Assembly: GCA_001919865.1 (NCBI GenBank)
Contig: MNIR01000002.1
Span: 16,256 to 80,255, forward strand
Reading direction: 5' to 3'
DNA: 64,000 bases
Source of the DNA: Gemmatimonadetes bacterium 13_1_20CM_4_69_16
GTDB taxonomy: Bacteria > Gemmatimonadota > Gemmatimonadetes > Gemmatimonadales > GWC2-71-9
Shown: positions 1 through 9,205 of the stretch, piece by piece
Numbering within the stretch: position 1 is the stretch's first letter
Layout: each line of letters starts with the position of its first letter
Notes under the pieces: model-generated
The model's database searches: none
Told to the model about the DNA's origin: nothing
Seen by the model: only the letters and a program-made list of their open reading frames with translations
Made by a program: the position numbers and the translations under genes

Positions 1-23
1 GGTCTCGCTCCCCGGGTCTGGTT

Positions 24-734
24 TCAGGCCTCGCGCGCCGCCAGCCACGCGTTGGCAGTTTGCAGATCTGATGGGCGATCGATATCGATGATACGCGGCA
101 CCTCCACGGTCGCCACCCGCGCACCCTCGGCGACCGCGGCCCTGAGGAACCGGCGCATCTTGTGCGCACCGCCGCGGACGGCGTCGATCGCGGCGCGGCG
201 GGCCGCGGCGCTCACACCGTAGACCCCGCCGGTGACGCAGAGCGGCAGGATCGGCTCGTCGCTCACGGCCAGGACGAACCCCCCCGCCTGCCTGCTCACG
301 TACACAGGAGACTCGTCGTCGACATGCGGCGTCACAGCGAGCACCATGTCGGCGCCCTCCGCCAGATGCCGCTCCGTGCCCCGGTAGACCGCCTGCCAGT
401 CCTCCGGGCGCATCACGGTATCCACCATGGTGCAGAACACCGCGCCAGGCGGCACCGCGGACAGCCCCTCGACCAGCGTGTGCAGCGACGAGGGGGTGCG
501 GCACTCGATCACCCTAAAGGGGCGTGCAAACTGCATTCCGTCAAGCAAGCGGCGGACGACCGGGAAATCCGCACGAACCGCGCACGTCAGGCTGGTGCAG
601 CCGAGGGCCTCGAACGTCCGGAGCAGCCGCGCGATCTGCGGCTGGCCCGCGACCTCGACGAGCGGCTTGGGGAGCGTGATCCCGGCGGTCGCCAGTCGCG
701 ATCCTTCCCCCCCTGCGAGGATCAGGCCGTGCAC
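24..734 (-). CDS. Nucleotidyltransferase family protein (sugar-phosphate NTP transferase type)
   Basis: The 236-residue protein begins with the GT-A nucleotidyltransferase signature: LAGGEGSRL at residues 6-14, followed by a PKPLVEVAGQP block that in this family binds the nucleotide and places the substrate phosphate. Such enzymes join an NTP to a sugar-1-phosphate or similar phosphorylated substrate; the exact substrate cannot be read from the sequence. A Asp-containing segment (TMVDTVM, about residue 104) fits the metal-binding Asp. It starts at a GTG one base after the stop of the upstream HAD gene, so the two are probably translated together and may act in one pathway, as hydrolase plus nucleotidyltransferase pairs do in activated-sugar synthesis. 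The reading frame closes inside the window. Confidence 0.8.
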   Translation of the reverse strand: MHGLILAGGEGSRLATAGITLPKPLVEVAGQPQIARLLRTFEALGCTSLTCAVRADFPVVRRLLDGMQFARPFRVIECRTPSSLHTLVEGLSAVPPGAVFCTMVDTVMRPEDWQAVYRGTERHLAEGADMVLAVTPHVDDESPVYVSRQAGGFVLAVSDEPILPLCVTGGVYGVSAAARRAAIDAVRGGAHKMRRFLRAAVAEGARVATVEVPRIIDIDRPSDLQTANAWLAAREA

Positions 735-735
735 C

Positions 736-1359
736 TTATGCGAGAATCCTTTCGATGGCGGGGAGGTGCGTGATGCGCGCGGTCGGATCCGGGCCGGCCG
801 GCTGCGCCCGGTCCGGCGGCGCCAGCCAACAGGTGCTGATCCCGAGTCGGGCGGCCCCGCCGATATCCGCCTCGAAGTTGTCGCCCACCATCCACGCCCG
901 GTCCGCGGGTGCCCCGAGCGCGGCCAGCGTCTCGAGAAAGATCCGGGGATCGGGCTTGGCCGCCCCCACGACCGCCGAATCGCTCACGGCCGTGAACAAT
1001 CTCGCGAGGCCCAGCTCATCCAAACAAGGTGCCAGATTCCCGGTGAAATTCGACACGACACCGAGACGGTAGCGCCGCCCCACACGCTCGAGCACCGGCC
1101 GGTTGCGCTCCACAACGGCGCGGGCCGGAGCGTGGAACGCCTCCGCCATCCGTCCGGGGTCCACCCGCGCGCGGTCGGGCACGAGCGCGAGGAGCAGCCG
1201 GACCTGGGCCTCAACCATCTGCCGGAAGCCGAAGTCGCGGATTCCCGCGGCTTGCGCCAGCGCCTCGTCGGACCGCTTGTAGAGCGGATCGAACGCCGCA
1301 TACTCAAGCGCGCCGCCGGCGGCTCGATACGCCGCGTGAAACCGCGGGCACCAGTGCAC
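736..1359 (-). CDS. HAD-superfamily hydrolase, start codon unclear
   Basis: This is a HAD phosphatase-like protein. Motif II is at VVSNFTG, motif III Lys in GAAKPDPRIF, and motif IV in MVGDNFEADIGGA. The first usable start is a GTG at 1359, but the same frame stays open upstream and encodes VVLFDFAGTLDADG (1360-1401). That is HAD motif I with the nucleophile Asp, so the real protein must begin before 1401. No ATG, GTG or TTG was found in frame there, although an AGGAG ribosome-binding sequence lies just upstream at the end of the preceding gene. A rare start codon, a small deletion or a sequence error are all possible. The gene sits between the copper-protein gene and the nucleotidyltransferase in one operon-like run; its substrate is unknown. 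Confidence 0.75.
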   Translation of the reverse strand: MHWCPRFHAAYRAAGGALEYAAFDPLYKRSDEALAQAAGIRDFGFRQMVEAQVRLLLALVPDRARVDPGRMAEAFHAPARAVVERNRPVLERVGRRYRLGVVSNFTGNLAPCLDELGLARLFTAVSDSAVVGAAKPDPRIFLETLAALGAPADRAWMVGDNFEADIGGAARLGISTCWLAPPDRAQPAGPDPTARITHLPAIERILA

Positions 1360-1411
1360 GCCGTCCGCGTCGAGCGTGCCGGCGAAGTCGAAGAGGACGA
1401 CCTCGGTACTC

Positions 1412-2491
1412 CTAGTGGTGCCCGTGGGCCGTAACGTGCTCGTGCGCGCCCATCCGCATCGGCATCTGCATCTCGTGCCCGCCGCTGAGCCGCATGTAGT
1501 GCCGGTAGTCCTGCTGATAGAGCGAGTCCGTCCGGTCGGCTGGCGGCCACTCGACGCCGCGGTCGGGCACGAACAACCCGCCCACGACCCCCATCCCGCC
1601 GTCCGGAACGGCCTGGCCCGTGGGATTGTCGTAATAAACAGTCACGCGGTACCGGTGGTCCGGCACGACGTGCACCCCGAGCCCGGTCCACCCGTACAGC
1701 CGACTGGTCGGGACGGACGCGATGTGCCCAGTCGAGTCTGCGACCGGCGCCGCTTGGTAAATCACCTCGCCCGTGGTCGCGTCGACGAACTCGATGAGGC
1801 GGCCGTAGTCGTGCATGTGGCCCCCCAGACCGACGATCTTGCCCGGCACGCTCGGGCTCCCCGTGTACGAGCGCGATGAGCGTCCCGCGGGCAGCGCAAA
1901 GGACTTGTCGCCCACCGGAAACGCGACGTCCATCTGCCAGGGTGACGCCCGGAACAGCGGCCACGGCCGCCCCACGGGGGTGAAGTCCATGAGGAGTCGC
2001 ACCCGCGCGTGACGGTAGGTCGTGGGCGTGGGGTTCTCGATCATCGCGCTCGCGACGACGTGCTCGCCCCGTTTGAGCGGCAACCCGAACAGCAGCCCCG
2101 GCAGCCGCACTGGGCCCGTCTCGCGTCCCGCGGCGAGCAGGCGGCGCGAGATGGGGAGAAACAACTCGCGATGGTCCGGGTCGATCAGGTTGAAATGATG
2201 GATCAGCTCGTCGGGCAGCTCGTGGTCCGCGCTATCCACTACTTCGACACGAAAGCCGTGGATGTACCCGTCCACCGGGAGCTCGAGCGTGGCGATGGGC
2301 GGCTGCGCCAGCTCGTGGTGCGACGTGTGCGCCGGGAGGTCCACCGGGGCGAGGTCGATAACCAGCACGCCGCGGTCGCGGTCGCTGAAAATGCGCGCGT
2401 CGGCGGCGTCGCCCGGCGGCACGGGCCGGTGCCGCTCCCCGGGCCAGAGGGCGAGCAGGAGAGCGAGCGGGAGGCAGCGACGTCCTGTCAT
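1412..2491 (-). CDS. Secreted copper type II monooxygenase-like protein with His/Met-rich tail
   Basis: The 359-residue protein starts with a signal-peptide-like segment (RR, then LPLALLLALW). Its middle holds GGHMHDYG near residue 226, the HxH-type copper site of the C-terminal domain in peptidylglycine alpha-hydroxylating / dopamine beta-monooxygenase-like proteins, plus further His pairs (SHHEL, IHHF) typical of the N-terminal half. The last 23 residues are packed with His and Met (GGHEMQMPMRMGAHEH and on), resembling a copper-loading tail. I infer a periplasmic copper protein, perhaps an oxidase or a copper store; no catalytic partner is visible. It ends beside the HAD gene and is followed on the same strand by the two genes at the window start. 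Confidence 0.6.
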   Translation of the reverse strand: MTGRRCLPLALLLALWPGERHRPVPPGDAADARIFSDRDRGVLVIDLAPVDLPAHTSHHELAQPPIATLELPVDGYIHGFRVEVVDSADHELPDELIHHFNLIDPDHRELFLPISRRLLAAGRETGPVRLPGLLFGLPLKRGEHVVASAMIENPTPTTYRHARVRLLMDFTPVGRPWPLFRASPWQMDVAFPVGDKSFALPAGRSSRSYTGSPSVPGKIVGLGGHMHDYGRLIEFVDATTGEVIYQAAPVADSTGHIASVPTSRLYGWTGLGVHVVPDHRYRVTVYYDNPTGQAVPDGGMGVVGGLFVPDRGVEWPPADRTDSLYQQDYRHYMRLSGGHEMQMPMRMGAHEHVTAHGHH

Positions 2492-2551
2492 GGGGGGGAA
2501 TTGTAACAGGCGCTCGCGACCCGGGGCAACGGACCAGCCTTCTTGGTCCCC

Positions 2552-3448
2552 TCAAGGAGCTGCAGGGCCAGCGAGCCGGGCTGCGTCGCCCGAGTGGACC
2601 CGGTTCACGGCCGCCACCACCGCGGCCGGCTGCTCCTCATAGAGGAAGTGGCCCGCGCCGGGCACGGTGTCCACAGCGAACGAGTTGAGCAGACCGGCGA
2701 GCGTTGCCACCTCCTCTGGACTCACGCCGGACCCGCGCCCTGCAGTGCCCACGACGAGGCGCACCGGGCAGCGGATCTCGCCGAGGTGCGGCGCGAGCCG
2801 CTCGCGCTCGCGCGCCTGCGCCATCGCCAGATACGCCTTGAGCGTCCCGTCCAGATCGCGCGCGGCCCCGGCCGTGTAGCCGTCCACGACCTGATCGGTC
2901 ACCCACGTCGTATCGCCCGACGCGGCGATCAGGCCGCGCCGGACCTTGGCTCGGACCAATCGCGTGCCGCCGAACAGCTTGATCCAGGGTGCGAGCTGGA
3001 TCGCCCGACGGAAACCGCGGGTCGTAGCGGCCTCGGCGGGGCCGCCGTCGAGCGACACGATGCCCCGAACCAGATTGGGCCGCCGATACGCGAGCCGGTA
3101 GGCGATTGCGGCGCCGACCGAATGCGCGATGACGATCGCGTCGCTAACGCCCAGGAGGTCGAGTGCGGCGGCCACTCGATCGGCCTGGGCGGTGAGCGAA
3201 TAGTCGGCGTGCTCGGGCCGGGCCGAGGCGCCGATCCCGAGCGGCTCGATCACGATCGTGCGGTACCCCGCGTCGACGAGCCTCGGCAGCACGCTGCGGT
3301 AGCCAAACGCCGATCCGAACAACCCAGGAATGAGCACGACGGGGTCGCCCGCTCCGCCGACCGTTACCCGTACCGACTCGGCCGGCGCGAGGGCGATTGA
3401 GAATGCGCGCGACGTGTCCGCGAGCAGCAGCAAGGCAAGGAGCCACAT
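2552..3448 (-). CDS. Alpha/beta-hydrolase fold protein, probably exported
   Basis: A 298-residue alpha/beta hydrolase. After a short hydrophobic leader (MWLLALLLLADTSRA) comes the oxyanion-hole region PVVLIPGLFGSAFGYR. The nucleophile elbow is AHSVGA instead of the commoner GHSxG. The late catalytic His is in VPGAGHFLYEE near residue 268, and an Asp is available in the strand before it. This pattern fits esterases, lactonases and epoxide-hydrolase-like enzymes; no substrate can be named. It starts 3 bp after the stop of the upstream VTT-type membrane protein gene, so it is probably co-transcribed with it. Confidence 0.8.
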   Translation of the reverse strand: MWLLALLLLADTSRAFSIALAPAESVRVTVGGAGDPVVLIPGLFGSAFGYRSVLPRLVDAGYRTIVIEPLGIGASARPEHADYSLTAQADRVAAALDLLGVSDAIVIAHSVGAAIAYRLAYRRPNLVRGIVSLDGGPAEAATTRGFRRAIQLAPWIKLFGGTRLVRAKVRRGLIAASGDTTWVTDQVVDGYTAGAARDLDGTLKAYLAMAQARERERLAPHLGEIRCPVRLVVGTAGRGSGVSPEEVATLAGLLNSFAVDTVPGAGHFLYEEQPAAVVAAVNRVHSGDAARLAGPAAP

Positions 3449-3451
3449 CGG

Positions 3452-3961
3452 TCACTCCGCAGGAAGAAGACGGCGCGCGACGGTGAGCCCGACGAGCGCG
3501 ACGGTGCTGACGAGCAGGAGCCAGGTCGGCATGTGCACCAACACGCCGAACCCCGCGATCAACAGCAGGCGCGGGAAGCGTCCGAACGCAACGGCTGCGA
3601 GGAACTTGGGGAGTGGGTAGCGCGAGAGCGGCGCGAGAATCCTGACCGCGGAGTCCGGGATCGGCGAGAATATCACGATCGCCGTCGTCCAAAAGGGCGC
3701 GCGCGAGAACGCGTCGATACTCCACCGGACGCCTTTCCGAGCTTTCAACGCCGAGAGCTTCGGCAGCTCGGCCGCCCAGTCGACCAGCCGGTAGTTGACC
3801 GCCTCGGCAAGCGACGCGGCCGCCGTCCCTACGAGCGCCAGCACCCACCCCGGGTAGAAGCGAGCGTAGTAGAGGAGGGTCGCTTCGAACGCGGTCGGCA
3901 GCAACGGCGAGAGCGGGCCGTGCACGAACAGCGCGAGCAGGAAGAAGGCGGCGAGCTTCAC
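3452..3961 (-). CDS. Small VTT/DedA-like membrane protein
   Basis: The start is a GTG at 3961 that overlaps the upstream stop in a GTGA, giving 169 residues beginning MKLAAFFLLALFVHG. A longer frame reaching 4447 is open but overlaps the metal-hydrolase-like gene and does not look coding. The sequence has at least three hydrophobic segments. Its middle, RAPFWTTAIVIFSPIPDS through the R-x-P-x-x-KF and GRFPR motifs, resembles the VTT (SNARE-associated, DedA/YqaA-type) membrane domain, a family linked to lipid scrambling or membrane homeostasis. It is shorter than most DedA proteins (about 200 residues). Assignment is by eye and only moderate. Confidence 0.65.
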   Translation of the reverse strand: MKLAAFFLLALFVHGPLSPLLPTAFEATLLYYARFYPGWVLALVGTAAASLAEAVNYRLVDWAAELPKLSALKARKGVRWSIDAFSRAPFWTTAIVIFSPIPDSAVRILAPLSRYPLPKFLAAVAFGRFPRLLLIAGFGVLVHMPTWLLLVSTVALVGLTVARRLLPAE

Positions 3962-4416
3962 GCGAGCAGTCCCGCGTAGCGCCACACCACGACCGCGAAC
4001 ACGGCGCCTTCGAGGATCCATGCCCACCGCTGCCGGTAGTAGCCCGCATACATCGAGCGGCCCCAGTAGCCGGTGTTCTTCCACAGGTCGAGGGAAAAGC
4101 GGCGCTCGCTGAACGGCAGCAGGAGCGGGATGCCCGTGTCGGTCGGCAGATCGGCCACGACGTGCAGCACGATGCTCGCGAGGGCGAGTACGCCGAGCCA
4201 CGGACCGAACACGACGGCGGCCAGCGCGCCGACGCCGGCACAGAACGGCAGGCTGTGACTCCAAGTGCCGTGGAACTCCGGGCGAGCCCAACCGGCCCGG
4301 ATCAGGAGCGAGTCGGCGTTGGGGAGGAATTGCGCGGCGGCGACCACGGCGAAGGTCTCCGCCCGCGGATCGATCGAGGCGATCGCCAGGGCGATGCCCA
4401 GGTGGCCGAATTGCAT
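3958..4416 (-). CDS. YdjM/YfhO-like membrane-bound metal-dependent hydrolase family protein
   Basis: The 152-residue protein opens with MQFGHLGIALAIASIDPRAE and contains PNADSLL and GTWSHSLPF. The spaced His and Asp residues match the membrane-bound metal-dependent hydrolase family (YdjM type), and further His/Asp occur at VLHVVADLPTD. Several hydrophobic segments suggest three to four membrane passes. Family members are poorly characterised; some are induced with the SOS response, but nothing here shows that. Its stop codon overlaps the GTG start of the VTT-like gene, which points to co-translation. Confidence 0.7.
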   Translation of the reverse strand: MQFGHLGIALAIASIDPRAETFAVVAAAQFLPNADSLLIRAGWARPEFHGTWSHSLPFCAGVGALAAVVFGPWLGVLALASIVLHVVADLPTDTGIPLLLPFSERRFSLDLWKNTGYWGRSMYAGYYRQRWAWILEGAVFAVVVWRYAGLLA

Positions 4417-4471
4417 CGTGTCTCCCGGAAAGGATCCGGGGACACATTGGCCTCAGCCCTTCAAGCCAGTT

Positions 4472-6370
4472 TCAAGTGGAGCGATTCTCGCGGTACCGCT
4501 TGGCCTGCCCCGGCGTGACCATTTCCTGGAGCAGCACGCTGCGAACGATCGGCGCGGCGAAGACGTAGCCCCGCGCGTCCGCCACGAGCCAGCGCTCCCA
4601 CTCGAGCAGGTCGAGCCCCTGTTCGACGGCGACGCGATCGAGCCGGGTGGCGCGCGCCAGCTGGCCGGCGTCGGCCCGCTCCTCCAACGCCGCCGCGGCG
4701 CTCAGTACCTGCTGCGCCGCCGGCGTGAGCTGGCGAAAGCGTTGACAGATCACTCCCACCGCGGCCGGCGGGAGGTCGTTCGGAAGCGAGTCGACCAGGG
4801 TGCGTTTGGGCGACGGCCACGCGGCCGCATCCGGCGCGAGCTTGTACCCACCCGCCACGGCCTCGAGCAGGGCCGCGGCGAGAAGCGGAATCCCCGCCGT
4901 GTCCCGCTCGACGCGGCGGGCCAGCCGCGCGGCCTCGGCCGCGTCGTAGCGAGGGAGCGCCCAGGCGACGAGCGCCTCCAGCGCGGCGCTGTCGAGGCGC
5001 CCGAGCCGGACGACCTCGCCCTCCAAGTCGCGCCCGAGGCGCGCTCGCAGGTCGTCCAGGCGCCCGCGCTCGGGGGAGCCCCGGGCGAGTCCGAACAGCA
5101 GTAGCACCGGTCGCCGCGCCGTATCGCGCGCCAGCGCGGGGAGCGACTCAAGCGTCGCGGCGTCGATCCAGTGGGCGTCGTCGAGCGCCAGCAGGACCGG
5201 CCGCTCTGCCGCCGCCGCGACGAGTACGTCTCGCAACGCCTCGGCCACAGGAGGCCCCGAACCCGCGACACGGAACCGCGCCGCCAAGTCCGGGGCGAGG
5301 AACCCGAGCGCGGCGAGCGAGCCGGGCGGCGCTCCCGCGAGCCCCGGGGCTTCCGCGAGGCCGGCCGAGAGCAGTCCCGCGACCGCGCTCCACGACTTCT
5401 CCTGATCGGCCGCCACGGCGCGAGCCACTGCGACCGTCGCGTCATCGAGGCGAGCGCGGGCGACGAGCTCGTCAATGAGCCGGGTCTTGCCCTCACCGGG
5501 CTCGCCCTCGACGAGGAGCAGCTGCCCCCGTCCGCTCCTGGCCCGTTCCCACGCCGCCGCCAATGCCGCGAGCTCGGCGCCCCGGCCGCACAGCGGCGGG
5601 CGCGGGCGCGCAGCCTGCGGCGCCGCCAGCACCCGGCGCCCGACGCGCGCCTCCCGCAGACGGTCGAGTAGCCGCGCGGTGTCGGGGCCGGGCGCCGTCC
5701 CCAGCTGCTCGCGCAGCGCTCGGGCTAGATCGTCGGCCACGCGCAGCGCCCCGGCTCGGTCACCGGCGAGTGCCAGGGCGCGCATGGCGGCTCGTGCGGC
5801 CGGCTCGGACGTAGGATCCAAAGTGACTGCCCTGAGGGCGGCGGTCACGGCCGCGGTCGCGTCGCCTTGTGTCAGCAATCCGGCGGCGTGCCGCACCAAG
5901 GCGTCGATGCCCTGAGCGCGCCACCGGACCCGCTCGGCGCCGAGCCAGCTCTCGAATTCGCTCGCCCCGGCGATGGAGAGACCCTCGAGGAAGTCCCCTT
6001 CCACGAGCGCCGCGGCCCCCGGCCAGTCGTTCTGCGCGTACCGCTCGGCGAACTGGTCGCAGTCCAGTGCGATCGCCGTCGCGCCGAGGCGGATCTGGTC
6101 GCTATCGGCGGGCACCTGATCGTCGCCGAGGATGCGGCGCAGCACGCGTAACGCCTCGCTCAACGAATGGCGCGCCTGGCGCTCGTCGCGTTCGCTCCAC
6201 AGCAATCCCACGAGGTGCTCGCGCGTGCGGCTGCGGCGCGGGCTCCGGGCCAGGTAGACGAGCAAAGCGAGGTGCTTGCGCCACAGTAGCTCGGGTGGAG
6301 CGTCCACGCCGTCGACCGTGACGCGTGCGGGCCCGAGCACCCGACAGTGGACGCGGGCGAGGGAAGACAT
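4472..6370 (-). CDS. SARP/BTAD-type transcriptional regulator fused to an AAA-type ATPase domain
   Basis: 632 residues. Residues 8-95 form an OmpR-like winged helix (VLGPARVTVDG, LLWRKHLALLVYLARS, LVGLLW), and residues about 100-245 the helical BTAD domain of SARP/AfsR regulators. A P-loop ATPase follows, with Walker A GEPGEGKTRL near 288 and Walker B LLALDDAHWID near 393. It is shorter than AfsR and lacks obvious C-terminal TPRs. It is divergent from the Ser/Thr kinase gene at 6431 with only 60 bp between, so a shared promoter region and phospho-control of the regulator (as known for AfsK/AfsR) are plausible inferences. A close paralogue lies at 16791-18677. Confidence 0.85.
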   Translation of the reverse strand: MSSLARVHCRVLGPARVTVDGVDAPPELLWRKHLALLVYLARSPRRSRTREHLVGLLWSERDERQARHSLSEALRVLRRILGDDQVPADSDQIRLGATAIALDCDQFAERYAQNDWPGAAALVEGDFLEGLSIAGASEFESWLGAERVRWRAQGIDALVRHAAGLLTQGDATAAVTAALRAVTLDPTSEPAARAAMRALALAGDRAGALRVADDLARALREQLGTAPGPDTARLLDRLREARVGRRVLAAPQAARPRPPLCGRGAELAALAAAWERARSGRGQLLLVEGEPGEGKTRLIDELVARARLDDATVAVARAVAADQEKSWSAVAGLLSAGLAEAPGLAGAPPGSLAALGFLAPDLAARFRVAGSGPPVAEALRDVLVAAAAERPVLLALDDAHWIDAATLESLPALARDTARRPVLLLFGLARGSPERGRLDDLRARLGRDLEGEVVRLGRLDSAALEALVAWALPRYDAAEAARLARRVERDTAGIPLLAAALLEAVAGGYKLAPDAAAWPSPKRTLVDSLPNDLPPAAVGVICQRFRQLTPAAQQVLSAAAALEERADAGQLARATRLDRVAVEQGLDLLEWERWLVADARGYVFAAPIVRSVLLQEMVTPGQAKRYRENRST

Positions 6371-6430
6371 CGCGCCGGATTATCGGGCTGAGTGCGGCGG
6401 AGGGCAAGCGCCGATAGATTCAGCACGCGC

Positions 6431-9205
6431 ATGCAGCCGCCCGACTCCGCAGACGTGCAGCGCGCCATCGGCGATCGCTACGAGCTGCTCGCTCCCGTGG
6501 GCGCCGGTGGCATGGGCTTCGTCTACAGCGCGCGCCACCGCGCGCTCGGTCACATCGTGGCGGTCAAGGTGCTGCCACCCGAGGTCGCCGCCAGCGAAAT
6601 GCGGCTCAAGCGGTTCCAGCAAGAAGCCGCGCTGGCGGCGTCCCTGGCCCACCCGCATATCGTGCCCGTTTACGACTTCGGCTCGCGCGCCGGGATCACG
6701 TTTCTGATCATGCCGTTCGTGCGGGGTGTCACCTACGAGAGCGTGCTCGCGACGAGTCGCCCGCCGCTCGCGCGGGGCCTGCGCGTGGCGCGCGAGGTCG
6801 GCGCGGCGCTGGACCACGCCCACCAGCGTGGCGTGGTGCACCGCGACGTGAAGCCGGCGAACATCCTGATCGACGAGGACTCGGGCCGCGCGCTCCTCGC
6901 GGATTTCGGCGTGGCGCACGTGGTGCGGGCGGCGAGCTCCGCGCTCACCGCGCCGGGCGTACCGATCGGCACGCCCGGCTACATGGCGCCCGAGCAGGAG
7001 GTCGGGAGCGAAGAGCTCGACGGTCGGGCGGACCTCTACTCGCTGGCCGTCGTGACCTTCGAGGCGCTCACGGGTACGCGGCCCGCCCGTGGCGCTGACC
7101 GCACCACGCTGGCGCGTTCGCTGCGCGGCGCCCGTCCGGAGGTATCCGCAGCCGTGGCCGCGGCGCTCGTCGCCCCGCTCGCCCCTGAGCGCGACCAGCG
7201 GCCCGGGACCGTCGCGGCGTGGCTCGCGGCGGTGGACCGGGCCGGCGCGCGTCCCTGGCGACGGTGGGGCACGGCGGCGGCGACCATTGCGGTGGCGCTC
7301 GGCGGCGTCGGCTGGTACCTGTGCCGCGCCCACGTGCTCGGTATCTGCCGCCCACCGGCGGTCGTGACCGTCGCCGTGATGCCGTTCGCCAAGCTCGGAG
7401 GGGAGAGCCTGCCGGACCGACAGCTGATGGAAGTGTTCGCCCGGCGGCTGTCGGCCGCGCCCAACATCGTCGTCCTGTCCGGCGCCCGGGTCTACACGGA
7501 GGCCGTGCGCCGCTACGGGCCAGGCCCACTCAGCGACCCCGAGGCCGACTCGCTTGCCGAGTACTTCGGTGCCACGCACTTCATCCAACCGAGTCTCGTC
7601 TTCACGGGACCGCGCGTGCGGCTCACCGCCCAGCTGTACCGACGGCACGCGCGGGGCGCGCTGGGCAGCGGCGACTTGACCGGGCCGGTGGACTCACTCG
7701 CCGACCTGATGACGCCCGCTGGAGAGAAGGCGCTGCGGCCGATTCTCGGTCGCGCCGGAGGACTCGGGCCCGGGAGGACCTGCCCCGCTGGCTTCCTGGC
7801 GTGCGCGGCCTACCTCAAAGCCGACGAAGCATTCCGCCGGGGCGACTACGAGCGGGCGGCGGCGCTTTACAACGAGGTCATCGTCCAGGCCCCCGATTTC
7901 GCCCCCGCGTACTTCGGCCGCCTCCTCGTGGTCGGCCAGACCAACCCCAGCGAGACGACGCTGCGGCAGGCGATCACCGGCGCGCGCCGGCACTCGACCG
8001 GGCTGGAGCGGGTCGACAGCCTGCTCCTCGCCGGCTACGTGCAGCTGCTCGAACGGGGCGACGGGCAACGGGCGCTCGAGGACTTTCAGAGTGCCGCCCG
8101 CGCGGCGCCGGACCAGCCGTACGTCCACTTCATACTGGGGGAGTTCTACCTCTTCTTCGGCGCGCTGTTCGAGCAGCGTCTCACCAGCGCCCGACCGGAA
8201 TTCGACAGCGTCCTCGCGCTCGATCCGAAGTTCGCCCCCGCGATCGCCAACGGCATCTCGCTCGCGCACCTGAGCGGGGAGGACGACGAGGTGCGGCGCC
8301 TCATCCAGCTGTACGCGACGATCGACACGACGTCGGTGGTCGCGGAGCTCGTCCGGATCGCCGACACGGTGATCTTCCACCCGGCGGACGCGCTGCGCGT
8401 CCTGGCGGCGCCGGCGTTGGAGCGGCGTCGCTTCCCGGTGCTCGAGTTTCTGGCCTTTCAGGCCGCGCAGTTCGCCACGCCCGCCGACAGTACGCTGAAG
8501 CAATCCGTGACACGCCGCGTCATGCGCGCGCTGGAACGGCGCGCCGCCACCGAATACGAGCGGGCGCTCGCGCTCCGGTGGGCGGTCGCGGCGCACCTGC
8601 GCGCCGGCCTCAAGGACAGCGCCCGAGCTCGGATCGCCCGGGCGATGCCTGGCGGTGCCGCCCGGGCGGGCGATGCCTGGATCGCGCTCGCCCATGTGAC
8701 GGGACTCGATTCGCTGGGCGATTGGCGCGGTGCGCTCCAGCGGCTCAGCGTCTGGGCCGGTTCGGCCGCCGGCGGCGGGGATGCGGCGGCGCACTGGATC
8801 CTCGCGCGGGCCGGCCGGGAGCGAGCCGCCCACGCGGCGGCGCTGCAGCGCCTCGCCGGTCCCGACAGCGCGCCGCTGCCCGTGAGCTTAAGCCTCGACC
8901 TGGACGCGCGCGCGCGACTGGCGGCGGCCGACACGGCAGCGGCGCTCGAGCTGTGGGGCCGCGCCACCCACCGCTACGCGGTGCTCAGCGCGCCGTGGGA
9001 TCTCGTCGCCTCCCTCTGGCCGCTGCGCTTGGACCAGGCGCGCGTGGCCGTCGCGCGCGGCGACACCGCCGCCGCCGCGGCGGCGTGCGACAGCTTCGAC
9101 GCCCTCGTAGGCTACGTGGACCAGGTCGCCCTGTCCGAGCGGGAGCGTGTGTGCCGTCCCCGCCGACAAGGTGAGAGCCGGCCTCAGGGGCCGGTCACCC
9201 GGTAG
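6431..9205 (+). CDS. Membrane Ser/Thr protein kinase with TPR-like C-terminal half
   Basis: I chose the ATG at 6431 (MQPPDSADVQ); an in-frame ATG at 6392 falls in the divergent promoter and encodes unconvincing sequence. The 924-residue protein has a Hanks-type kinase domain at about 20-270: glycine loop GAGGMGFVYS, Lys in VAVKVLPP, catalytic loop VHRDVKPANIL near 136, and DFGVAHV near 157. A single membrane span lies at about 280-303. The C-terminal 600 residues are Ala-rich helical repeats (for example KADEAFRRGDYERAAALYNEV) that look like TPRs and may sense or bind partners. All catalytic residues are present. It is divergent from the SARP-ATPase gene and overlaps the next convergent gene by 22 bp. 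Confidence 0.9.
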   Translation: MQPPDSADVQRAIGDRYELLAPVGAGGMGFVYSARHRALGHIVAVKVLPPEVAASEMRLKRFQQEAALAASLAHPHIVPVYDFGSRAGITFLIMPFVRGVTYESVLATSRPPLARGLRVAREVGAALDHAHQRGVVHRDVKPANILIDEDSGRALLADFGVAHVVRAASSALTAPGVPIGTPGYMAPEQEVGSEELDGRADLYSLAVVTFEALTGTRPARGADRTTLARSLRGARPEVSAAVAAALVAPLAPERDQRPGTVAAWLAAVDRAGARPWRRWGTAAATIAVALGGVGWYLCRAHVLGICRPPAVVTVAVMPFAKLGGESLPDRQLMEVFARRLSAAPNIVVLSGARVYTEAVRRYGPGPLSDPEADSLAEYFGATHFIQPSLVFTGPRVRLTAQLYRRHARGALGSGDLTGPVDSLADLMTPAGEKALRPILGRAGGLGPGRTCPAGFLACAAYLKADEAFRRGDYERAAALYNEVIVQAPDFAPAYFGRLLVVGQTNPSETTLRQAITGARRHSTGLERVDSLLLAGYVQLLERGDGQRALEDFQSAARAAPDQPYVHFILGEFYLFFGALFEQRLTSARPEFDSVLALDPKFAPAIANGISLAHLSGEDDEVRRLIQLYATIDTTSVVAELVRIADTVIFHPADALRVLAAPALERRRFPVLEFLAFQAAQFATPADSTLKQSVTRRVMRALERRAATEYERALALRWAVAAHLRAGLKDSARARIARAMPGGAARAGDAWIALAHVTGLDSLGDWRGALQRLSVWAGSAAGGGDAAAHWILARAGRERAAHAAALQRLAGPDSAPLPVSLSLDLDARARLAAADTAAALELWGRATHRYAVLSAPWDLVASLWPLRLDQARVAVARGDTAAAAAACDSFDALVGYVDQVALSERERVCRPRRQGESRPQGPVTR

